A stretch of DNA of 64,000 bases, taken from the NCBI RefSeq assembly GCF_026151205.1, contig NC_087084.1:2822845-2886844 (forward strand), in the 5' to 3' direction. The notes beneath the pieces were generated by a model. The model searched no databases and had not been told where the DNA came from. It saw only the letters and a program-made list of their open reading frames with translations. Within the stretch, counting starts at the first letter, position 1, and every line of letters starts with the position of its first letter. Source of the DNA: Bolinopsis microptera (lineage: Eukaryota > Ctenophora > Tentaculata > Lobata > Bolinopsidae). Below, piece by piece: positions 1-11,011 of the stretch. The translations under genes and the position numbers were made by a program.

Positions 1-1700
1 ATTTATTTGAGGAAAATTTTTTGTGGGAAGGTGAAAGTTGGGCCCGTAATGTTAATATGAACCACCAATGCTACATCTTAAGTTGTAGAACCACAAAAAC
101 TCGCCTCTTTACTGTGTATATAGCTTACAATTATAATGGACAGGTATCAGATTTACTGCCGGTGTGAACTGTGATTTGCTCCAAGTTTCATAGCGTTCAG
201 CAACTTTAAGTTTAACGGGGAAATAATTAACAATCGCGTTATCATAGTATTTGGTAACTTTTAGAATCCTTTGTGAGCTATGGTAGACCGTGGAAGCAAA
301 TAAGAATGCAGAAATATGTGCTCCCCAGCTGTAACTTTAAGGCACGAGTTGTTGACACGAACTTTGTATTAAATTTGTTAGACTAAAGTACACATATTCT
401 CAATCAGCAGACTTATTAATAGTTACTTAACTTAGTCCGTTATTTAGTTATTTGCTGCAGTTCCTTGTTCAAATTTATGTGATCGTATTAAAGATTCGAC
501 GACTAATTTGAAAGTAATTATGGGTAAATTAAGTTAGATAAATTGCCTCTTATACTTGAAAAATCACTTTCTTAGCCACTGAAATTATACCTTAGTTATC
601 ACCACAGATAAGTTGATTTCGCTGAAAGTTAAGTTCAATAAAAAATGTACGCCGGATACGTTAGCAGGGTGACGTTCCCCTTTCTACATCAACATAATCA
701 CCTACTGTTAATCAGTTCTTGTGACATCTAGATATTGTTCCACCTATTTTCAAGACTCGGACATGCTTTTAAATATTTATTCCCGTCTTACAGCGATGAG
801 GAATCTTGTGATGTTAGATGTTTCTCATTCTTCAGTCTGCAGTTTCACAGTTTAACACCGTCTCTATAACTAGTATATTCCGATTCTTCGGAATTTCGCT
901 GGATTGTACAACTTTCGTCTTGGTAGATTCCAAACACAAGGAAATTTTCCTTTTGGTTGGTAATATACTCAATGATGGGAGTATAGTGTATTGGCTATGC
1001 CCCGCTTACTAGTTTAGCTCTTTCTAGTCCCCTGCTACACGGCATGTAAACAGGGATTGGCTAGTTAGAGGCGGTCCGTGTAGGCCTTACACTGTGCTTT
1101 CAGCAATACTCATAAGTATAAGGACGCTCTTCAGCTCCAGTCACTCAGAAGTAGTGCGTTTATTAAGTTTTCAGGTGGAGGATTTGAGGTGTTAAGTGTT
1201 AACCTCTAATTTGTAAGAGTTCATTGTCTACGAGGTCATTGTCTAATTAAGAATAAGTTTGTCGGCAACGAGTTAAAATGTGCTACAATTGAAGAAATTC
1301 CTCTTTTTCATTGGCTTTTCCTGCTAAAACCCCAAAATTCAAGCTTAATTCTATAGTATTTAGAACAATTTAAAATTAATTTTGCTTTAAACAGCCAATA
1401 AACTGCATTTTATTCCTCTAAACAGACAATACACGGCAACTTTATTTCATCAAACGTTTATAAATTACACGTCTTTATCGAAACTCTTGCAAACTTTACT
1501 TTGCAAATTTCAATTTATGTTTGTAAATTCATGCTGAAATTCATTTTGATGACCTACACTTTTATATTCTTCCTATAAACATTTGATTAACTAGTGTATA
1601 GTCGAATTTTTTAAACAGTTGTTAAATTACACATGAACCTTATGATCAAGTGATAATATAACATTATAAACAGCTAACAGCACATACAATCTAGCTTCAG
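1..1700. other. No gene recognised; 5' flank of the receptor gene
   Basis: AT-rich sequence without a convincing exon. The short open frames have no recognisable motif. The last bases before the receptor ATG read CTTCAG, which could be a splice acceptor, so an upstream non-coding exon may lie here. Confidence 0.5.
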
Positions 1701-4700
1701 ATGTATTGGTTCCAGATAATATCAAACATTTTGATAGCTGCGGCGGCGATGCTGGGCAACTATTTTGTGTTCAAATACTACTCAACGTCCAGAACTAAGT
1801 TAGTGTCTATGCTGTACTCAAGTATTGCAATAGTCGACAGCATCGGATCACTCACCGCGCTTCTTCAAGTGGTGTCCTTCCTTCTTGTAGAGGTTTGTTT
1901 GGGGTTATTATTATTGAGTTTTTATTGAGTTTTCATTGAGTTTTCATTGAGTTTTTATTGAGTTTTTATTGAGTTTTTATTGAGTTTTTATTGAGTTTTT
2001 ATTGAGTTTTTATTGAGTTTTTATTGAGTTTTTATTGAGTTTTATTGAGTTTTTATTGAGTTTTTATTGAGTTTTTATTGAGTTTTTATTGAGTATTTAT
2101 TGAGTTTTTATTGAGTTTTTATTGAGTTTTTATTGAGTTTTTATTGAGTTTTTATTGAGTTTTTATTGAATTTTTATTGAGTTTTTATTGAGTTTTTATT
2201 GAGTTTTTATTGAGTTTTTATTGAGTTTTTATTGAGTTTTTAGTAACCTGATATGAACCTAACCCAACCTCTAAACCATAATTTAAAAAGAAGAAGGGTA
2301 GTTATTAAGTTATCGACTTGCCTGAAGGATTTCAAGTAGCTTTATATGTACTTTTATCACCTCGTTATGGAAATGTGGGCTTGGTATGCGTTGAATTAGA
2401 AATGTTCACAATGTGCGATGAAGTCATATATCCTGTGCAACTCTGGTTTAAGCATGTATAATTAATAGAACATGGATGCTAATTAATTGTATTGTATGGA
2501 CGGTAATTAATGTTAATATGGATGGAATATTTTAATTACTGATACCAGATGGGTACCATTCATGCTGACACGAGTCAGATTATAGAATTGCTGTGTACTC
2601 AACGTGGAACACGTGACTTTTACAATGTATACTATTACTATTAGTGACCACTCGCATAAAAGAGCAGAGCAAATATTCGTTATATCATGACAGGAGAGTA
2701 ATTGTAGATTAAGAGGGGGAACCGATATAAACAGCTTTAAATATATCCACCTTCGAATATTTCAGATTCAAATATTTCAGCTTCAAATATACTATTACTA
2801 TTAGTAATATAATACCGATAAATCTAGCTTCAAATATATTGAGCTTTTAATAATATATGTCTTTTAATAAGCTACCAGTTTGTGATAATATTCTTCTAAC
2901 ATCACTGTCCATTATATAATCCTGATTAATGGCTAAAATGCTAAAAGTAAATTGCACAATCTCAATTTTGTTCAATGTCTATTTTGTATAAAGATTAAAA
3001 AACCAATAATTGACAGACTCAAATATTTCGTATACAAAACCAGCTGATCGACTTAAAATTGACTAATGAAACTCTTTTTTCCAGTACAAAGTGGAGAGGA
3101 ACACTTTATATTATATTATATTACTTATTATATTAATAATTAACATTACTTCTCTTTTTTCCAGTACAAAGTGGAGAGGAACACTTCGCGTATAGACAAG
3201 GACATGTTTGGAGTTTACCTGTACCTCCTGGTGACTCTGTTCAGTGTAACTTCCAGGGTTTCCTGTTTCCTGAACGCTGTGCTGGCCGTCTCACGGGCTA
3301 TTGCTGTTTGGAAACCTTTTTACAGGTATTTTACAGGTATTTTACAGGTATTTTACCTTTTACAGGTATTTTACCTGTTTTTTAAACCTTTTACAGGTAT
3401 TTTAAACCTTTTTACAGGTATTTACCTGTTTTTTACTTTTTACAGGTATTCATGTCATTGACAATTACATGAGTGGTGCTGCCCACACGCAACTCTTTCA
3501 TAACTGATCACGTAATCCTTCTTAGAATTGCACAGAAATTTCAGAGATTATAGATATGGATCAAACTTAGATTTCCTGAAAGTTTCGTCAAATGTAATCA
3601 ATTACACTTACAGTGGTTGTGGCACGCCACCACTTCCTCTTTTTTGTACTTATAAAATACGTATAAAGTTATAAAATAGTATAATGCTAACAGATTATAT
3701 CACTATCCCAATGCAGGATTAAATACAAGCGAGTTTTAATATCGATTATTCTCTACTCCAGCTTCTGGATTGTTTTTATGATCTACGTAGGGATAGAGCT
3801 CTTCTTTCTTAGTAAGCACATACAATTAATTTATTGATTATTTAAGTTTAATGACATGATTTTATTAAATTGAAACTCTTCTATGAATCAATATTCTTTC
3901 CGATTGTATTACTCTCTATGTTATCTCTTTCTAAATTTGAGTACGTGCTTTATTACATTTATTTAATAAGCTTTTTAAAAGGAGTGTTCTGTCCGCGGTA
4001 ATTTCTTAGTATGAGCTCATTTTTGTCTTCAGCTGATATTCCGAAGTTCCCTGAGCCCATAAAACTTAGAAAAAACAACTTCTGACATATATGATGTGTT
4101 AAAACCAATAATAGCTCTTATTAACAACTCTTTAATAATCAACATTACTTCTCGGTCTCCACGTGCGGATAACCGGGAATGATGATAACTCTTTATATTA
4201 TGTTATATTACTTTATATTACTTTATAAAATATATTACTTATTATATTAATAATTAACATCACTTCTCCCCGTGCGGATAACTGGAAACAATGATAACTC
4301 TTTATATTATTTTATATTACTTTATAAAATATATTACTTATTATATTAATAATTAACATCACTTCTCCCCGTGCAGATAACCGGGAATGATGATAACTCT
4401 TTATATTATGTTATATTACTTTATATTACTTATTATATTAATAATTAACATCACTTCTCCCCGTGCAGATAACCGGGAATGATGATAACTCTTTATATTA
4501 TGTTATATCACTTTATATTACTTATTATATTAATGATTAACATTACTTCTCCCCGTGCGGATAACCGGGAATGATGATAACTCTTTATATTACTTTATAA
4601 AATATATTACTTATTATATTAATGATTAACATTACTTCTCCCCGTGCAGATAACCGGAAGGCTATAGAGTGTTCAACAGTAAACCAGTGTATCGTGGGCA

Positions 4701-6384
4701 TGGCTCCAGCGGATCTAGTGTACGGTATACCGTACGTGGTTCCAACGGTGGTGGTCATGATGGCCCTGGGCGTAACCATGTATTGTCTTAGGGTGAGTTA
4801 AATAACATTTATATTTTCTGGTTATTTATCAGATATGCCTTATCAGCCCTTAGTTTTTTGGCCTTATATGTGTTTCATATTTCAGCCCTTACTCTGTCAT
4901 CATCCAATGAATCTACCAAAATCTGCGAGGCCTTTGTCGCAACCATTAATCTTAAACCAATTTAGACCTGAACCAAATATGGAATACAACTCTCGATTTA
5001 AACTACGGACGCTGGTTTGATGTTCAGGTCTATCGGAGAACCCAGAAAATATTAATCAGTGCTTTTTATTGGGTGTGGGATACCAACAAACACACAGGCC
5101 ACACCTTTCCGTACCACCCACCCCACAGTTCTCATTTCTATGCAGCTTGACATGAGTGCTAGTGATTTGGGCTAACTAAATTTAACGTGCCATCATGAGA
5201 AGTGTACTTTTAAATTGTCCAGCCAGTGTCCTGTAATATCAGATGTGTACTTTAAAATAGTCTGCAGCTAATGTCTTGTAATATCAGATTCAATAACAGT
5301 TGCAGACAGACATTTTCATATATCTGCAGTGTACCAACAAAATTATTACACTATAACCATTCATTGCAAAGACTTGATTTAACATTAATTGAAGAGTCTT
5401 GTTAATACCATGGCCTACGAAAGAGCAAAAGTGTTCGGTAACGAATATGTTAAATAACGTTAAACTACCCAACATCACTGCGTTCTTGGTACTTGTAACA
5501 TATAGTTATGGTAGTTTTAAGTTTTAATGATACATTTTGTTCAGAGATCACGGGGGATGCTGCACGGTAAGACGGTTGAAGAACAGAGAGCACTGAGAGA
5601 AGCGGCCATGTCAAGGACCACCAGAACCATCATTATTCTCAGCGTGGTGTTTCTCGTCTGTAATGTTACCTTTGCAGGTTTCTCATTTCTCACATAATTT
5701 ATTGATTATTCAACCCCTGATACGTAATCAATTGACAAGCCATTGAGAAAGTTAATTAATAATTATCTAAATGTTTCGGTGAATAATTTAGAAATATTTT
5801 AATAAGTCATTGTCAACTAATTACACATCTCACAGTGTTTGATGAGTCACTGTCAACTAATTACACATCTCACAGTGTTTGGAGGTGTTATGTTCCTGTA
5901 CACTACAATACACGGTGAAGAGAACATCAACAAGGACGTCTACCTGATCCTCTTCTTCATCTCTCACTACACTGTAGTGTACTTTAACGCCGCCCTCAAC
6001 CCAGCTATCCTGATCATGAGGAGCACTGAGCTGACAAGCTTCACCAAGTTCCACTTCTACGAGGTCATGCACCGTGTTTCCTGTGGGTTTGTCAAGGAGA
6101 AACAGGCTAGAACGCGGCGTGAGAGTATGTCAGTAACTGCACGGTATAGCTGCTCCGCGGTCTTGGATAATAGCGCCGGGGGGTCCAGCAAGAAGTTTGC
6201 GTCGTGTGCTCCCAATTTCGGGAAGAAGTGCCCACGGCAGTATTCCAGGTCTCAATCCTACAACCCTTCAGCGGGGAGTCCCACTCGAGCTGGCAGTCCT
6301 GAACCCAACAACAATACCAAACGTCCTCAGAGCAGTGCTGATTTGTTGAAAAATTGCAGTTCGAGTAGTAATCCTACGCCGTAA
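1701..6384 (+). CDS. Orphan rhodopsin-like (class A) G protein-coupled receptor, six exons
   Basis: Seven-helix plasma membrane receptor of unknown ligand. The exons join in phase: 1701-1892, 3165-3325, 3717-3811, 4650-4792, 5545-5677 and 5876-6384, giving 410 residues. Exon 1 starts almost directly in TM1 (GNYFVF) and holds TM2 with its Asp (SIAIVDS). Exon 2 gives TM3 followed by SRAIAV where DRY is usual. Exon 3 gives TM4. Exon 4 gives an extracellular Cys pair and TM5 (PYVVP). Exon 5 gives the basic third loop and TM6 (FLVCNVTF, without CWxP). Exon 6 gives TM7 with NPAIL in place of NPxxY and a Ser/Pro-rich tail of about 110 residues. AATAAA signals follow at about 6504 and 6525. Four of the five introns carry tandem repeats beside or including a splice site. 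The family is secure; the subfamily is not. An upstream start exon is possible. Confidence 0.85.
1905..2243 (+). repeat. 12-bp minisatellite, unit TATTGAGTTTTT
   Basis: About 28 tandem copies of a 12-bp unit with few variants, starting about 15 bases inside intron 1 of the receptor gene, just after the GAG|GT donor. No coding value. Confidence 0.95.
3081..3200 (+). repeat. 80-bp duplication of the exon 2 splice acceptor
   Basis: The polypyrimidine tract, CCAG acceptor and first 19 or so bases of exon 2 occur twice, with acceptors ending at 3084 and 3164. They are separated by an AT-rich stretch of about 45 bases. Only the downstream acceptor keeps the frame with exon 1, since the offset of 80 is not a multiple of three. 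Confidence 0.9.
3322..3452 (+). repeat. Tandem copies of the exon 2 donor (ACAGGTATTTTA)
   Basis: The exon-intron junction ACAG|GTATTTT recurs about seven times immediately after exon 2, first as a strict 11-bp repeat and then in longer units with TTTAAACC or TTTTACC. Each copy is a credible 5' splice site, so the true donor (taken as 3325|3326) is followed by decoys. Confidence 0.88.
4115..4665 (+). repeat. About 90-105 bp tandem array containing the exon 4 acceptor
   Basis: Five to six copies of a unit made of TTCTCCCCGTGC(A/G)GATAACC(G)GG, GATGATAACTC and an AT-rich block with TTATATTA and TATTAATAATTAAC. Copies with GCAG at 4376, 4468 and 4649 are usable acceptors. Copies with GCGG near 4168, 4278 and 4560 are not. 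The last copy runs into exon 4 at 4650. The same AT-rich block also separates the duplicated acceptors at 3081-3164. Confidence 0.9.
5797..5884 (+). repeat. 40-bp duplication of the exon 6 acceptor
   Basis: A 40-bp unit (AGTCA(T/C)TGTCAACTAA through TCACAG and TGTTTG) occurs twice, with acceptors ending at 5835 and 5875. Use of the upstream site would shift the frame; the downstream one matches exon 5 phase. Confidence 0.92.
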
Positions 6385-7748
6385 AGGGTGTGATAATAAT
6401 TTTGAAAATCATGGAGCTAATTTACTGTTTAAGATGGGGTGCCCCTTAAACTACAGAAGATTGAAGGACTGGTGTTCTAAAATAGGAATACAGTGATTGT
6501 TCAATAAAATGATCAGAAGAAGAAAATAAAGTTGAAGATAACGATGTAAATGATTATGAAGATCAGATCAAGCAAATTAGGTGCTAAAAGAGATAATGCA
6601 AAGACTAGGATGTTTGCATTTTGAACTTTGATTCAACAATTCAGCCGTGATCGGTTACAATGAGTATGACCAAATTCTGAAAAGCCAGTTCTCAGAATCT
6701 GATACATTTTAAAAAGAGAGTATATCAGTTTAATTAAGAATCCTACGTATCAAACATTTTAAAGATCTACAAAATTATTACCTGAGGACCCCAGGCTATT
6801 ATGTTCATTAACATAATAAATAAAGATTTGGCGGAATGACAGGCTGAGCGCGGCCCAGTAACAAAATTAGAAAGCAAATTATTTATAATACATAGAATCA
6901 TTGCGATTTGATTAAAATAAAATATGTTACCAAAAATGATATTGATCATCCAGGACAAACTCAAAATAAGCAACAACACATTTTAATTTAATAGTAAAAT
7001 TCGTTATCAATTATTGGTTCAAAATATATTGATTATTAATTTTAAATAAGATGTGTTAAACATGTATTATCACTTTTCTCAATTAGAATAGCTTCATGAA
7101 CAATAATTGAAGCAAAAGTTTTTAGATTTAATAAAATCTATTATTTCAACCTGGAGTTTCAATTCTTTTAAATGACACGAACACTTCCAATAATAAGTGA
7201 CTCAGAATACGACTACCTACAGTTTGTTTGAAAATAAAAGCCATTTCCAAATTTTGATATAAACAGTCAATACTATCTAAATATAGAGCTAAAGTCTGCT
7301 AAACATTACGCATTACAAAAGCTAACTCATTGTTCATTGCTGCACCATTACCAACTTGTACCAATGCAAATGGACCATGATATTGCTAGGTACTCTCAAT
7401 ATAACACATCGCTCGAACAGCTCAGGTAAGAAATTTTGGAAAACAAAATGCTGACACGACTGGCCGACTATCGGCTGTTTTCTTAAAGTGCCGATTACAT
7501 AAAATTAAACGGGCCCGTCGCGGCCCCACACCATTACCATGCAACAAATTGTAGTATTTAAACACTTTTCTAACAATACATGGACATTAGTAAACTTGTG
7601 ACTATGAGGTGCAGTTATACACGCTTTTATTTCGTTGCTAATTTGTGCCTCTGTTATCAGCAGCGCTTATCATCTCAACAACTATCTCATACTCGCAGCT
7701 ACAGCTTGTTTTACGGATACTATACACTGTGTATAACTGATCAACGAT
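6385..7748. other. Receptor 3' UTR and non-coding spacer
   Basis: Starts with the receptor 3' UTR (AATAAA near 6504 and 6525). Bases 6775-6860 resemble 40647-40770 (GGACCCCAGGCT, ATGTTCATTAA, TGACAG(G/A)CTGA), a dispersed repeat pair. The part after about 7300 may be the 5' UTR of the LINE. No other gene seen. Confidence 0.5.
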
Positions 7749-8624
7749 ATGCCGACAGTAGCAGAACGTTTCAAATTTGACTTAGTAGAGACCGATGGAC
7801 AAAAGTTCCTACTTGATACCGTGAAACAGTGTAAAGTCGATTGTGTCCAAGAACTAAATCATGAGAGCGTGAACAAAATTGGTAACAAGGGGGATTTAGC
7901 GGCAAAGTTTTTGCAAGCCATGCAGCTCATTGAGAGACAGCATAACATGATCATAAATCAGAGGGTACACGTTAGTCAGTATCAGTCCGGTATGATACAG
8001 CTGCAGGACCAAGTTATAAAACTACAGGAGCAACTATTATCTGCAAAAGAAGGACTTTCTAAGGCGATAGAGTTTAACGAACATCTCAAGACTGAGTTTT
8101 TTGAGGGTGTTCAGAAAGAAGTCAGTTCAGTTAAACAAAGTTTTAGCGATGTGGTGAAATCCGGTAGTATCGAGAACTCAGCTGCGATTTCTACAGAATC
8201 CATTAAATCAGTTGCCAAGCAAATTGCTTTGGAGGAGGAGTTGGGTAGGAACATAATGGTCTTTGGGCTATGCGAGGAGGTCAATGAGGAGATCAATACA
8301 AAAGTCGCTGAAGTATTGGAATCATTGGGAGAGAAACCCCGAGTTGAGGCTTGTAGAATCGGCAAGAAATCACCGTCAGCTGCAAGACCGGTTAAAGTTT
8401 CCTTTTCCAGTTCTTCGATTGTGCAACAAATACTGAAGAAGTCGAGTAAACTGTGTGAAACAGAGAGATTTAAGAGGGTGTTCCTAGCTCCAGATCGTAC
8501 AGCAGAAGAGAGAGCTCAGCGTAAAGAACTTGTCCTAGAGCTAAAAAGAAGAGCTGGTATTGAGAAGGACAAAAAACTCTTCATTCGTGAAGGGAAGATT
8601 TGTAGCCTTGAGAGGCAAAAATGA
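7749..8624 (+). CDS. LINE (CR1/L2-type) ORF1-like protein
   Basis: A 291-residue protein from an ATG at 7749. It has an acidic N-terminal part, a coiled-coil stretch from about residue 55 to 135 rich in Gln, Leu and Glu (YQSGMIQLQDQVIKLQEQL), and an RRM-like domain from about residue 165. That domain opens with RNIMVFGL and contains EKPRVEACRIGKK, ARPVKVSFSSS, VFLAPDRTAEERAQR and FIREGKICS, the typical order in ORF1 proteins of invertebrate non-LTR retrotransposons, which bind the element RNA. No reverse transcriptase ORF follows. Only about 300 bases of AT-rich DNA and a possible 3' tail separate it from the next gene, so this is an ORF2-less copy or a domesticated ORF1. The frame is intact, which suggests recent insertion or constraint. 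Confidence 0.75.
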   Translation: MPTVAERFKFDLVETDGQKFLLDTVKQCKVDCVQELNHESVNKIGNKGDLAAKFLQAMQLIERQHNMIINQRVHVSQYQSGMIQLQDQVIKLQEQLLSAKEGLSKAIEFNEHLKTEFFEGVQKEVSSVKQSFSDVVKSGSIENSAAISTESIKSVAKQIALEEELGRNIMVFGLCEEVNEEINTKVAEVLESLGEKPRVEACRIGKKSPSAARPVKVSFSSSSIVQQILKKSSKLCETERFKRVFLAPDRTAEERAQRKELVLELKRRAGIEKDKKLFIREGKICSLERQK

Positions 8625-8942
8625 GTTTCTAAATATTTTTCGTGTTGTGAGCAAATCAAAAAGTTTAGCTCTATGAGTATTTGTCTTCTGTGTGCTTAGT
8701 TTTTGTCGAAGGATCTAACCATTTTATTTCACTTATACAAAACTGTATAGTTTTCAAGGGATTAATCTGGTTTTAGGCGAATCTTGTTCAGAGATCGCTG
8801 TTTCATTACTCTTAGTCAGCTGGTGCAGCCTTTATATACATACTTTTATATGTATATTTACAATTTTAAATTGCTGTTCAATATCTATTTTTAGTAAACA
8901 TTAACTGGGGTAGTAAAACCCAGTTCCCAATCAAATCAAAGG
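8625..8942 (+). mobile_element. Probable LINE 3' tail abutting the damaged VWD gene
   Basis: After the ORF1 stop there is AT-rich DNA. It ends in a small stem (CTGGGG ... CCCAG at 8905-8925) and AATCAAATCAAA, which looks like a LINE 3' end. It reaches the signal-peptide codons of the next gene without an in-frame ATG. No target duplication was found. Confidence 0.4.
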
Positions 8943-11011
8943 TTGATTCTGATTCTGAGTGCTTACCTGAGTGTGATCCTCGCTCAAACCTGTCCTAAGG
9001 GTGACATGTTCTACGCGTGCGATCACGTCTTCACGTGCTGGAAAGAATTAGACTTTACCAGTAAAGATGAGCTGCATTTTCTCTGCAGAATCGTTGTTGG
9101 AGGGTTGGATACTGCTGGGGTACCAGGATCTACCAAAGGGTTTCTTTTGTCGTCCGTATCAGCAGTGCAGAAGCCTATCATGATAACTCAAGCCCCGAAA
9201 GATCGGTTCATAAAATCTGGGGAGACCGCTGAGTTTACTTGTACCGCACAGAACGCTGCCAAGGTGGATATGTTTCAGAGCAGAATTGGCAATGGAGGAC
9301 GGGCAACGGGCAACGAAGATATGCAAACTTCATGGTTGAAGTGATTGATGATGTGAGACATGAAGACCAGGGCTGGGTCACGTGTTTTGCAGTGCAAGAA
9401 GGTGGGTCCTATGCTCTAGCACGGGCTTACCTAACTGTAACTGATGTGTGCGAAACATCCAACTGTGTTGCTCCGGAAGTTTGTAACCCAGACAAATATT
9501 CGGGTAGTTACACATGTGAAACTGAGGGAGAGTGTCCTAGTGAGTGCGCTGCAGAATACAAACCTGTTTGTGGTAGCGACTGCAACACTTACATCAACGA
9601 GTGTTTCATGCTGAAGATGGCGTGTCAGAAGGCACAAAAAGGGCTATACGTCGCATCTCAGGGTCATTGCTCCTTCCGTCCTAAATCAATATATTTCACT
9701 GAGAATCCTGAAGATGGGAGCTATACTGAAGGGTCATGGTTCACTTTCACAGCTGCTGTGTCAGCTGCAGATGGGCAGAGTGTACAGTACCTGTGGTACC
9801 GAGGAGAGGAACTGTTGGGGGAGGGACCAGAGTTGATAACAGACCTGCTCACTTCCCTTACTGGGGAGTGGGAGGTGAAAGCTACGAGCTGCAATGGCAG
9901 GTTTGAAGTTTCTCACACCTTCAATGTTCAGGTTGAAGGTAAAGATGATGGAGATGATGGAGGCGATGGAGAGACAAATGGTGGAGATGGTGGTGGTGAT
10001 GGTAGGGGTAACGGTGGGGACCCAATGAAAAAGTGCTGTAGAGTTCACGGAGACCCCCACATAGAAACTTTTGACGGCAAGAAATATGACTACATAGGAT
10101 CGTGCGACTACATCATAGCAGAGGACTTGGGGGGACAGTGGATGGTTTATGGGACCTACAAAGCGTGTGGAGACAAGACCAAGCAGTTGTCCTGTATTGT
10201 CAGCATCACTGTCTTCTACCAGAATGAGAAGGTTCAGTTCCTCAGGATGTACAGGATTAATTATAACGGTCAAGAGTTCTCTGTGCCTCTAGGAAGCACC
10301 AAGTACATAGGACAAATGCGAATAGAGAATACAGGAATGAAGTACTTCATCTACCTAGGGGACACTGGAGTGAGGATAATGTGGGATGGAATCACCACCA
10401 GTGAAATCTGTCTTCTCGATGACTACAAATCTGGGGTCCAGGGAATGTGTGGAAATGCTGACTGCAATCCTGATAATGATTTTGCAGGATACCTTGGTAG
10501 CTCTGCCTTTGGTAACAGGTGGGCTGTAGGTCAAAACTGTGATCTGGAACCTGAAGACGGAGCCCTGCCTGTTCAAAGAACTAGACCTTGTGACTTTATC
10601 CCATACGAGGAGAAACTAGCGCACGAAGCTAGATGTAACCTAATTTTGGGCATGGATGTCTTCTCTGACTGCATATACACAGCGAGACTGGACAGGGACG
10701 CTATGTTTGCTAACTGCATGTTTGACATGTGTTCTGGACTCACTATCGGGGGAGGGTGTGCTGACCGGGGGGATCAAAGATGTGACGCTGAAACTGAGGA
10801 CAGGATTACTAAAGCTATCCTCGACTATGGCATGACAAAAGCAAATGCGATAGCAAAGTACAAGCCAGTAGCACTTGATCCGGCCTGTGTGATGAGATAT
10901 AACATGGTTATTCAGTGTTCGAACTGGGGTATAACTATTGAAAACAACTGGACGATAAAAGCAGAATGTCCGACTAAGGAGGAGAGAAGGAACACTGTTA
11001 TTTGCCCTTAA
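8943..11011 (+). pseudogene. VWD-domain secreted protein, damaged paralogue (no start codon, one frameshift)
   Basis: Upstream paralogue of the gene at 11672. The frame at 8943 encodes a signal-peptide core (LILILSAYLSVILA), the small four-Cys N-terminal segment and the start of an Ig-like domain, ending at a stop at 9344. The homology continues in another frame from about 9320 to 11011: end of the Ig-like domain (QGWVTC), a follistatin/Kazal-like Cys region (CGSDCNTYINEC), a second Ig-like domain, a Gly/Asp-rich linker, then a VWD domain (CCRVHGDPHIETFDG) and a C-terminal Cys-rich C8-like region. There is no ATG in frame: the codon before TTG is AGG and the next stop upstream is at 8895. The VWD half is almost identical to the paralogue while the N-terminal half is not. 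Either lesion could be an unrecognised intron or an assembly error. Confidence 0.7.

Noticed and set aside
5857-6072. Antisense open frame over receptor exon 6
   Set aside because: Shadow of the TM7 exon.
9239-11011. Treating the open frame from 9239 as a complete gene
   Set aside because: It starts inside an Ig-like domain with no ATG; the true N-terminus is in another frame upstream.
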